This document shows, one piece after another, positions 14,742 through 21,191 of a DNA stretch of 39,520 bases; positions within the stretch are counted from its first letter, which is position 1; every line of letters begins with the position of its first letter. The notes under the pieces were generated by a model that was not told the origin of the DNA, did not search any database, and was given only the letters and a program-made list of their open reading frames with translations. Origin of the DNA: Myxococcales bacterium UBA1660 (lineage in GTDB: Bacteria > Myxococcota_A > Polyangia > Polyangiales > Houyiibacteriaceae); the NCBI GenBank assembly GCA_002320815.1, contig DCLA01000077.1, positions 1 to 39,520 of the forward strand. Direction: 5' to 3'. The translations under genes and the position numbers were made by a program.

Positions 14742-14766
14742 GGGTGCATCCCTAGGGCAGAAGAGA

Positions 14767-14812
14767 GGTCGCGGGAAGCCGGAGGAGGAGGCGGATCCGG
14801 CCCCCCGCGACC
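14767..14812 (-). terminator. two-tier stem-loop between the MBL-fold and MDR genes
   Basis: GGTCGCGGG (14767-14775) is perfectly complementary to CCCGCGACC (14804-14812), and inside it CCGGA (14779-14783) pairs with TCCGG (14796-14800). It lies between two genes of the same strand, so it may end or attenuate transcription from the first. No T-run follows. Confidence 0.5.
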
Positions 14813-14818
14813 GCAGGC

Positions 14819-15946
14819 TCAGTGGTGCAGCTGGAAGTCGCCCACGTTCGCGGCGACCTGGGCGGCCTCACCCTCCTCGGCGAGCTCGATGTTGGGCGAG
14901 GGCAGGTCGAGCTCGCTCGCGGCGTAGATCGCTTCGTAGCGGACCGCGTTGGCCACCGCGGGGATCTCCTCGTCGGTGAGCAGATGGACGGCGCGCTCCA
15001 GGGCCCATTTGCCGAGCTGGACCACCCGGACCCCGGACTCGTCGAACTCCAGGCAGGGCGCCAGGTCGGGGTCGTCGATGAGCCGCGTCTCGGCGGTGGA
15101 GCCGAGGTAGGCCCGGGACGTGTGGATCACCCGGCGCAACACCGAGGTCCACGCGCGGAGCTGGTCTTCGCTGGCGTTTCGGTCCTGCAAGAGATCGACG
15201 CCCACCGGGAGCTCGGAGATCCGCCGCAGGTAGTGCTCGACCCACTCGCCGGAGATCACGCGGCCGTGCTGGGGCGCGAGGATCTCGGGCAGCGGGTCGA
15301 GGCGGCGGATGGCCGCCACCGCGTACTGGAGCGCGGCCCGCGCGGGCATGTAGAGCTGGTGGAACGCGCGCATCCCGGCCCAGTCGCTCTCGTCGGCGTA
15401 GAGCCCGGTGGCGTCCTTGGCGGTGAGACCGCCGAAGAGGTCGCCGGTGAAGAGCACCCGGGTCTCCGGATCGTAGAGCATGACCGCGCCCGCGAAGTGG
15501 CAGTAGGGCGAGGGAACCGGGACCAGGTGGTGCCCGGTGGGCAGGCGCATGCCGCGCTCCACGAAGGGGTCGGTGCAGATGTAGCGGCTCTTGTCGATGT
15601 TGAAGAAGCGGACGAGGCGCCAGGTGTCCTCGGAGCAGAGCAGCTTGGCCTGGGGCGCGAAGCGCGCGAAGAGCGGGCCCACCACCGAGCCCACGTCGGG
15701 ATCCTGGTGGTTGATGAACACGGCGTGGGTGCGCTTCACGCTACCGATGAGCGCCGCGCACTTCGTCTGGACCATGGCGAAGTCGCTGCTCGAGCCGGGA
15801 TCGACGAGCACGTTCATCGAGCCACCGTCGTCCTGGCGGAAGACGCGGAGGTAGGGGTTGGCGAAGAAGATCCCGCCGGGATCGCGGCGTCCGACCCAGT
15901 AGGTGTCGGGGGCGATCTCGATCGGATCGGTCATCAGATCGGACAT
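14819..15946 (-). CDS. metallo-beta-lactamase-fold di-iron (ODP-like) protein
   Basis: The product has 375 residues. The fold is that of the oxygen-reducing diiron domain of flavodiiron proteins: the six ligand positions are His80, Asp82, Asp84 (F-I-N-H-Q-D-P-D), His150 (SPYCHFAGA), Asp169 (FTGDLFG) and His227 (APQHGR). The ligand set and even the numbering match the classical H-x-E-x-D...H...D...H set, except that Asp82 replaces Glu. No flavodoxin or rubredoxin domain follows; the C-terminal 140 residues are an acidic, unrecognised extension. Such proteins reduce O2 or NO or sense oxygen; which applies here is unknown. The start is well fixed: AGGAG lies five bases before ATG 15946. It diverges from the acyltransferase gene. 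Confidence 0.85.
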   Translation of the reverse strand: MSDLMTDPIEIAPDTYWVGRRDPGGIFFANPYLRVFRQDDGGSMNVLVDPGSSSDFAMVQTKCAALIGSVKRTHAVFINHQDPDVGSVVGPLFARFAPQAKLLCSEDTWRLVRFFNIDKSRYICTDPFVERGMRLPTGHHLVPVPSPYCHFAGAVMLYDPETRVLFTGDLFGGLTAKDATGLYADESDWAGMRAFHQLYMPARAALQYAVAAIRRLDPLPEILAPQHGRVISGEWVEHYLRRISELPVGVDLLQDRNASEDQLRAWTSVLRRVIHTSRAYLGSTAETRLIDDPDLAPCLEFDESGVRVVQLGKWALERAVHLLTDEEIPAVANAVRYEAIYAASELDLPSPNIELAEEGEAAQVAANVGDFQLHH

Positions 15947-15958
15947 CGAAGCTCCTGC
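15947..15958 (-). promoter_or_regulatory. strong Shine-Dalgarno of the MBL-fold gene
   Basis: On the minus strand GCAGGAGC is followed by TTCG and ATG 15946. It decides this start over the in-frame ATG at 15934 and marks the gene as one of the minority with a normal leader. Confidence 0.6.
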
Positions 15959-16142
15959 AAACGGCTCGTTCGGCCGCACGGCAACAGGGGGGAGGGAATG
16001 CGCGCGCCATGTGCAAGATGCTTGCCGCCCCCAGGTGGGGATCTTTGGGGGGCTCTCGGTGCAGACCTTTCGCGATCCGGTCGGGGCGCGCATCCGTTGC
16101 GCGGCTCGGCGAACGGAGCGTGGGATGGCTCGCGCTCCGAGG

Positions 16143-16171
16143 GTGACGCCCCGCGACGCCTCCGGTATGAA
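16143..16171 (+). promoter_or_regulatory. promoter of the acyltransferase-epimerase operon
   Basis: GTGACG (16143-16148) resembles a -35 box and is followed after 17 bases by TATGAA (16166-16171), which ends six bases before ATG 16178. A C-run/G-run hairpin (CCCC 16029-16032, GGGG 16037-16040) lies further upstream in the divergent region. Confidence 0.42.
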
Positions 16172-16177
16172 CGAGCC

Positions 16178-17044
16178 ATGGGCCGGGGTGAGCTCATCGA
16201 TACACCGGGGTGGATCCGCCTCTTGGCCAAGGGCCTCGTCCCGCGCGCCGAGCGCGCTCGCTTCGAGCGGATGCTGGCCGAGGAGCGGCGCGCCTTCGAG
16301 CGCAGCCACGGGTACGACGTCTTCGGGGCCCATCCGGATGGCGCGGCGGTGGCCCACTTCGTCACCGGCTTTCTCTACGAGCGCTGGTTCCGGGTTCGGA
16401 GCGAGGGGCACGAGCACATCCCGGCGGAGGGCCCGGTGATCGTCGCCGCCAACCACAGCGGGACGCTGCCCTTCGACGCGATGATGATCTTCGCCGATCT
16501 GTTGCGACGGACGGACCCTCCGCGGCTGCCGCGAGCCATCGCCGACTCCTTCGTCGCCGGGCTGCCCTTCGTGGGGCTCCTCTTCGCGCGCGCCGGCGTG
16601 GTGGGCGGTGCGCGTCGCAACGTGGAGTACCTCCTGGAGGAGGGCGAGCTGCTCCTGCTCTTCCCCGAGGGGGTGCCGGGGATCAGCAAGCGCTTCGCGG
16701 ACCGGTATCGGCTCCAGGACTGGCGCGGAGGCCACGTGGAGTTGGCGATGAAGTATGGCGCGACCATCGTGCCCGCGGCGCTGGTCGGCGCCGAGGAGCA
16801 GATGCCCCAGCTCGGGCGGGTGCCGGTGTCGGTCTTCGGGGCGCCCTTCCTGCCGGTGCCGGCGACGCCGCTTCCGCTGCCCGTGCGCTACCACCTGGCC
16901 TACGGGCCGCCCATCCGCTTCGCCGCCGACCCGGTGGGCGCCGACGACCCGGAGCGCATCGAGGCGGGCGCGGCGGCGGTGAAGGCCGCGGTGCAGGGCC
17001 TCGTGGACGACCTGCTCGAGCGGCGCTCGGGGGTGTTCCGATGA
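16178..17044 (+). CDS. lysophospholipid acyltransferase (PlsC-like)
   Basis: The product has 288 residues. Block 1 is ANHSGTLPFD at 91-100, the variant of the N-H-x4-D motif with wider spacing that I associate with the MGAT/DGAT-like subgroup of the acyltransferases. FPEGVPGISK near 165-175 is the phosphate/acyl-acceptor block, and TIVPAALVGAEE the P-x-x-x-x-G-type block. The enzyme should move an acyl group from acyl-CoA or acyl-ACP to a hydroxyl of a lysolipid or diglyceride at the membrane. No clear membrane helix is seen, so it is peripheral. The gene leads an operon: the epimerase gene begins 25 bases after its stop. ATG 16178 fits TATGAA at six bases; a competing ATG at 16167 is in another frame. 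Confidence 0.85.
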   Translation: MGRGELIDTPGWIRLLAKGLVPRAERARFERMLAEERRAFERSHGYDVFGAHPDGAAVAHFVTGFLYERWFRVRSEGHEHIPAEGPVIVAANHSGTLPFDAMMIFADLLRRTDPPRLPRAIADSFVAGLPFVGLLFARAGVVGGARRNVEYLLEEGELLLLFPEGVPGISKRFADRYRLQDWRGGHVELAMKYGATIVPAALVGAEEQMPQLGRVPVSVFGAPFLPVPATPLPLPVRYHLAYGPPIRFAADPVGADDPERIEAGAAAVKAAVQGLVDDLLERRSGVFR

Positions 17045-17069
17045 GCTGGCGATTCGCGGAGGGCTCGCG

Positions 17070-18089
17070 ATGAGTCGCACGTTGATCACCGGGGCGACGA
17101 CCGCCGTGGGGCGGGCGGTGACCCGGGAGCTCCTCGCGGACCCCGCGACGGAGCGCGTGCTCCTCGTGAGCCGCGAGCCCCATCGCCCGGGGTCCGAGAC
17201 CGACCCGCGGGTTCTCCACGTCCAGGTGGACCTGACCCGCGAGCGTTCGGTGCGGAGCCTGATGTTCGGCCCGGTGCGCGCCGAGGGCGTGACGGACATC
17301 GTGCACATGGCGACCCACCGCGGCGTGGTCGCCGGTCGCCGGGCCCACGCGCTGAACGTGGACGCGACCCGGCGGATCCTGCACTTCGCCGAGCGGGTGC
17401 CGTCGGTGCGTCGCTTCGTGTACCGCAGCTTCGGGAGCATCTACGAGCGGAGCGCCCGGCTGCCGGTGCGCATCGACGAGGACCACCCGCTCCGCATCGG
17501 ACCGGGGACGCCGCAGTACGTGCTCGATCGGGTAGAGGCGGATCTCGCGGTGTGCGCGCGGATGGGGATGTCGCCCATTCGGATCGCCGTGCTCCGCTGC
17601 GCGGAGTGTCTCGCGCCGCGGACGGGGAGCCAGCTCTGGGACTACCTCCTGTCCGCGGTGTGCTTCCGGCCGGTCGGGTTCGACCCGATGATCAACGTGC
17701 TCAGCGAGCGGGACCTCGCCCACGCGCTGGTGCTCGCCGCTCGGAGCGAGGCCGAGGGGGTGTTCACGATCCCGGGGTTGGACACCCTGCCGCTCTCGCG
17801 GCTGATCGCGCGCTTCGGTCGCCGCGGAGTCCCGGTGCCCGCGCCGCTCATCGGTCCCCTCTACGGTCTGCGGCGCGCGGCCATCGCCACCGACTTCCAC
17901 CACGCGGTGAGCCGGGGGCGGCTGCAGTTCGGAGGAGTCCTGGATGGGCGCCGGGCGGCGGAGGTGTTGGGCTACGAACCCGAGCATCCGGTTCGCTGGC
18001 CCGTCTGCTTCGAGCACGTCGAGGCGCGCGCCCGGGTCGCGAACCCGCGCTCGCTCCGGGGGCGTCTCGAGGGGTGGCTCGATCGCTGA
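17070..18089 (+). CDS. NAD-dependent epimerase/dehydratase-type extended SDR with altered active site
   Basis: The product has 339 residues. The cofactor motif T-G-A-T-T-A-V-G is at 7-14 and an H-M-A-T-H motif near 79-83. The active-site Tyr aligns with Tyr150 in PQYVLDRVEAD, but the position four residues on, where Lys is nearly invariant in active SDRs (Y-x-x-x-K), is Arg154. A serine lies near 120. The last 100 residues are typical of the substrate domain (FTIPGLDTLPLSRLIARFG). It may be a weakened enzyme or use another mechanism. GGAGGG six to seven bases before the ATG supports the start; translation follows the acyltransferase with a 25-base gap, so both genes probably belong to one lipid or glycolipid function. 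The product is unknown. Confidence 0.83.
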   Translation: MSRTLITGATTAVGRAVTRELLADPATERVLLVSREPHRPGSETDPRVLHVQVDLTRERSVRSLMFGPVRAEGVTDIVHMATHRGVVAGRRAHALNVDATRRILHFAERVPSVRRFVYRSFGSIYERSARLPVRIDEDHPLRIGPGTPQYVLDRVEADLAVCARMGMSPIRIAVLRCAECLAPRTGSQLWDYLLSAVCFRPVGFDPMINVLSERDLAHALVLAARSEAEGVFTIPGLDTLPLSRLIARFGRRGVPVPAPLIGPLYGLRRAAIATDFHHAVSRGRLQFGGVLDGRRAAEVLGYEPEHPVRWPVCFEHVEARARVANPRSLRGRLEGWLDR

Positions 18090-18154
18090 GGCGGGTGCGC
18101 GGGCGAAATGACGACAATGACGACGATCGTCCCTGGTCTCTGTGAATGGGGACG

Positions 18155-18175
18155 GTGCCCCCGTAGGTGGGGCAC
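18155..18175 (+). terminator. hairpin after the epimerase gene
   Basis: GTGCCCC (18155-18161) and GGGGCAC (18169-18175) form a perfect 7-bp stem around a 7-base loop, followed by TTCC. It lies between the operon end at 18089 and the next start at 18216, in a stretch that resembles the one at 32715-32745. Confidence 0.4.
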
Positions 18176-18203
18176 TTCCTTCGTTCGCGGGGGGCGGGGT
18201 GGG

Positions 18204-18209
18204 TAGACT
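18204..18209 (+). promoter_or_regulatory. TAGACT, probable -10 box before ATG 18216
   Basis: TAGACT ends six bases before ATG 18216. The same hexamer with the same spacing precedes the cytochrome c gene at 31415. The six bases between are CGGGGG, which gives no normal Shine-Dalgarno distance. Confidence 0.48.
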
Positions 18210-18215
18210 CGGGGG

Positions 18216-19949
18216 ATGCGGCGTCTGGTTCTCGGCTTCCTCCTCGTGCTCTCCTGCGGCGACGACGACGTCGCTCTGCCCGATGCCGGAACGGAGACCT
18301 GCGACGACGGGCTCTTCTGCAACGGCGTGGAGACCGGCGCGCCCGGGGCCTGCGTCGCCGGGACCGCGCCCTGCGCCGCGGGCGAGCGCTGCATCGAGCT
18401 CGGGGCGCGCTGCGAGACCGACTGCGCCACCCCCGACGGCGACGGCGACGGCGACGACGCCATCGAGTGCGACGGCTCGGACTGCGACGACACGGACGCC
18501 CGTCGCTCCTCGATGGCATCGGAGGTCTGCGACGACGAGGGCATCGACGAGGATTGCGATCCGGCGACCTTCGGGGGCCTCGACCGCGACGGGGACGGAG
18601 CCGTCGACGCCCTCTGCTGCAACGGCGACGCCTGCGGCGGGGACTGCGACGACTACCGGGCGGACACCCGTCCGGGAGCGACGGACCTCTGCAACCAACG
18701 CGACGACGACTGCGATGGCGAGGTCGACGAAGGAGCGGCCATCGACGGCTACCGCGACGCCGACGGAGACCTCCACGGCGACCCCGACGAGCCGATGCGC
18801 GGCTGCGCCGGGTGGGCGGGCTTCGTGACCGACGACCTCGACTGCGACGACACCAACGTGTCCGTGCACGGCGCGCAGCTCGAGATCCGCGATGGCCTGG
18901 ACAACGACTGCGACGGGACCGTCGACGAGGAGCCCACGCTGCAGACCTGGTACGTCGACGGCGACGGCGACGGCTTCGGGGACGCGTCCGGGCCGACCAT
19001 GAGCTCCGACGAGCCCGTCGCCGGCCACTCGCTCCTCGACACCGACTGCGACGACGCCGACGGCGAGCGGTCCCCGGGGCGCCTCGAGCTCTGCAACGGC
19101 GTGGACGACGACTGCGATCCCCGGACCCACGCTTTCGTGGCCCTCAACGATGGGGAGGACGACGACGGCGACGGGTACCCCGACGCGCGCTGTCCCGGCG
19201 TGAGCGTCACGGTCGCCGATTGCGGTGACCGCGACCCGGCGATCTACCCGGACGCGCCGGAGCGCTGCAACGAACTCGACGACGACTGCGACGGGCGCGT
19301 CGACGAGAGCTGCGGGCTGGACGGGGGCGTCGATCTCGGGGGTGACGCGGGGACCGACATGGGGAGCTGCGGAGCCTGCGATGGCGCCGAGGACATCCTG
19401 GCCGACTGCGGCTGCCCATCGGGCGAGGCGTGTTCCGCGGCGGCGGGAACGAGCTTCTACTGCCGACCGCGCGGGGCCGGTGGGGCCGGCGCGGCGTGCG
19501 ATGACGACGCCGACTGCGACGGGGGCCACCACTGTGGCCGCGGCGCCTGCCGAGAGGTCTGCGGCGCGCCGGACACCGAGTGCTCCGGGGACCGCTGGTG
19601 CTCGCGCTCCCTGGGTCCGGTCACCGGGCTACCGGACGCGCTCGGGGTCTGCACCATCGCGTGCGACCCGATCGCCGAGACCGGTTGCCCTTCGGGGGAT
19701 CGCTGCCGTCTGGCGGCCACGGCGGGCGGCTACTTCCCCTATTGCGATCCGGTGGGCACCGTACCCCTCGGCGAGGCCTGCGGGATCAACCCGGACTGCC
19801 TCGAAGGGACGTGCGAGGACTTCGATGGCGCGGGCCGGGAGTGTGTGGCGGTCTGCGGGCCCACGTGCCCGCCCGAGACCGACTGCGCGTCGGCGACCCT
19901 CACCCTGGCCGACGGGACGCCCTTCCGCTTCTGCAAGCCCGCGCCCTGA
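18216..19949 (+). CDS. lipoprotein with multiple MopE-type metal-binding motifs
   Basis: The product has 577 residues. The lipobox V-L-S-C ends a short signal at about residue 14. Between about 20 and 370 there are several repeats of the putative metal-binding motif C-N-x-x-D-D-D-C-D-G-x-V-D-E, for example CNQRDDDCDGEVDE, LDNDCDGTVDEE and CNELDDDCDGRVDE, mixed with D-x-D-G-D-G calcium loops and D-C-D-D-T. Residues about 395-577 are a Cys-rich domain with CDDDADCDGGHHC and CSGDRWCSRSLG. MopE itself is a secreted copper protein of Methylococcus; here the motif is common on lipoproteins and its metal is not known. The protein should lie at the cell surface. It converges with the desaturase gene: only one base separates the stop codons, within TGAGTCA. 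Confidence 0.87.
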   Translation: MRRLVLGFLLVLSCGDDDVALPDAGTETCDDGLFCNGVETGAPGACVAGTAPCAAGERCIELGARCETDCATPDGDGDGDDAIECDGSDCDDTDARRSSMASEVCDDEGIDEDCDPATFGGLDRDGDGAVDALCCNGDACGGDCDDYRADTRPGATDLCNQRDDDCDGEVDEGAAIDGYRDADGDLHGDPDEPMRGCAGWAGFVTDDLDCDDTNVSVHGAQLEIRDGLDNDCDGTVDEEPTLQTWYVDGDGDGFGDASGPTMSSDEPVAGHSLLDTDCDDADGERSPGRLELCNGVDDDCDPRTHAFVALNDGEDDDGDGYPDARCPGVSVTVADCGDRDPAIYPDAPERCNELDDDCDGRVDESCGLDGGVDLGGDAGTDMGSCGACDGAEDILADCGCPSGEACSAAAGTSFYCRPRGAGGAGAACDDDADCDGGHHCGRGACREVCGAPDTECSGDRWCSRSLGPVTGLPDALGVCTIACDPIAETGCPSGDRCRLAATAGGYFPYCDPVGTVPLGEACGINPDCLEGTCEDFDGAGRECVAVCGPTCPPETDCASATLTLADGTPFRFCKPAP

Positions 19950-19950
19950 G

Positions 19951-20928
19951 TCAGCGGGGGTAGGGCACCATCTGGCCCTGCTCGGGGTCCCAGAGCTTCA
20001 GCCGGAAGCAGGCGGCGATGGCCCGCGGCGTGAGCGAGGTCCGGCGGGCGGCGGCGAGCTCGGGGATGGCCGCGTGGGCCTCGGGGAGCCGGTAGAAGGG
20101 GATGGCCGCGTTCAGGTGGTGCACGTGGTGGTAGCCGATGTTGCCGGTGAACCAGTTCATCACCGGGCCCATCTCCATGAAGCTCGACGACTCCAGGGCG
20201 GCGCGCGCGAAGGACCACTCCTCGCGCGGCTGCAGGTGCATGCCCTCGAAGTTGTGCTGGGCGTAGAAAAGGTAGGCCCCCAGCCCGCACGCCACCACGA
20301 GGGGGAGCACCAGGACGAAGAGGAGGCCCTGCCACCCGAGGGTGAGGGTGAGGGTCACCGCCAGCGCGACGTGGAGCACCAGGGCCAGGGCCGAGTCCCA
20401 GTTGCGGCTCGGCCGCCGCAGGAAACCGGAGATGCACATCCCGTAGAGGAAGATGCCGCCGTAGCCGAGGAAGACCGTCAGGGGATGCCGGGCGACCCGA
20501 TACCAGCGCCGGGCCGAGGGGCTGGCCTTCTCCCACATCGCGACGGTCATCATCGGGTAGGAGCCGACGTGGCTACCGACGATCTTCGCGTTGTTGGCGT
20601 GGTGATAGTTGTGCGTCTGGCGCCACACCCTGGGCGGCGTGAGCACCAGGACCCCGTAGGCGCTCATGATCGCCTTGGCGACCAAGGAGCCCTTGAGCAG
20701 CGCTCCATGCATGAAGTCGTGGTAGATGATGAAGCCGCGGACCACGACCAGCCCGGCGACCACCGAGGCCGCCAGCCGGATGGGCCAAGCGAGCGGCCAC
20801 GCCGCCACGACCAAGAGCCCGGTGATCAGGGTCAGGGTGGACCCCAGGGCCCACCAGCTCTTGGTCCGGTCTTCCCTGGCGTAGGGCTTCATCGCCCGCA
20901 GGAGCTCTTTGCCTTCGCGCACGCGCAT
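19951..20928 (-). CDS. membrane fatty acid desaturase
   Basis: The product has 325 residues from ATG 20928. It is an integral membrane di-iron desaturase: the three histidine boxes are H-D-F-M-H at 70-74, H-N-Y-H-H at 106-110 and H-H-V-H-H at 267-271. Hydrophobic segments near 30-65, 85-95, 150-170 and 185-225 give the usual two pairs of membrane helices. It should introduce a double bond into an acyl chain using O2 and electrons from a ferredoxin or cytochrome partner, probably tuning membrane fluidity. Start choice: GGAGGT abuts ATG 20928, too close for normal use, but lies about six bases before the in-frame GTG at 20922, which may be the true start. Gene order gives no regulator; a perfect palindrome lies in the divergent region. 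Confidence 0.88.
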   Translation of the reverse strand: MRVREGKELLRAMKPYAREDRTKSWWALGSTLTLITGLLVVAAWPLAWPIRLAASVVAGLVVVRGFIIYHDFMHGALLKGSLVAKAIMSAYGVLVLTPPRVWRQTHNYHHANNAKIVGSHVGSYPMMTVAMWEKASPSARRWYRVARHPLTVFLGYGGIFLYGMCISGFLRRPSRNWDSALALVLHVALAVTLTLTLGWQGLLFVLVLPLVVACGLGAYLFYAQHNFEGMHLQPREEWSFARAALESSSFMEMGPVMNWFTGNIGYHHVHHLNAAIPFYRLPEAHAAIPELAAARRTSLTPRAIAACFRLKLWDPEQGQMVPYPR

Positions 20929-21057
20929 ACCTCCGGCGCGCGTGAAGCAAGGATGGTGCCCACGCGGGAACCTGGCGACGTCCGTGTCTCGTGATGGGCG
21001 GGAGCGCACGTTCGGCGTGGACCCGCGCCGCGGCGAAATCCTTGCGTCCGAGGTGCG

Positions 21058-21069
21058 CCCCGATCGGGG
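21058..21069. promoter_or_regulatory. 12-bp palindrome in the desaturase/VWA divergent region
   Basis: CCCCGATCGGGG is a perfect palindrome, located 130 bases upstream of the desaturase start and 123 bases upstream of the VWA lipoprotein start. It may be an operator or simply a GC-rich hairpin. Confidence 0.3.
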
Positions 21070-21119
21070 GAGCGTGACAGAGTGGCAGTGCACGCCCCGT
21101 ACAGATGATGCCGAAATAG

Positions 21120-21148
21120 GTGAAGTCCTGCACACCGCGGGTTAGAAT
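21120..21148 (+). promoter_or_regulatory. promoter of the VWA lipoprotein gene
   Basis: GTGAAG (21120-21125), 17 bases, then TAGAAT (21143-21148). The same GTGAAG-N17-TANNNT layout occurs before the gene starting at 29520. It predicts a transcript start near 21155 and a leader of about 35-40 nt before ATG 21192. Confidence 0.45.
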
Positions 21149-21191
21149 GGGCATCCGTTCGGTCGGGGGACGGAGAAAGAGTATCTCTAGA

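Noticed and set aside
14822..16177. Long plus-strand extension upstream of the acyltransferase
   Set aside because: It lies antisense to the MBL-fold gene, whose six metal ligands are intact; the acyltransferase similarity begins at 16178.
16683..19532. Very long open frame on the minus strand across the epimerase and MopE lipoprotein genes
   Set aside because: It is Arg/Ala/Val-rich shadow sequence opposite well-supported genes, a common artefact of high GC; no domain is visible.
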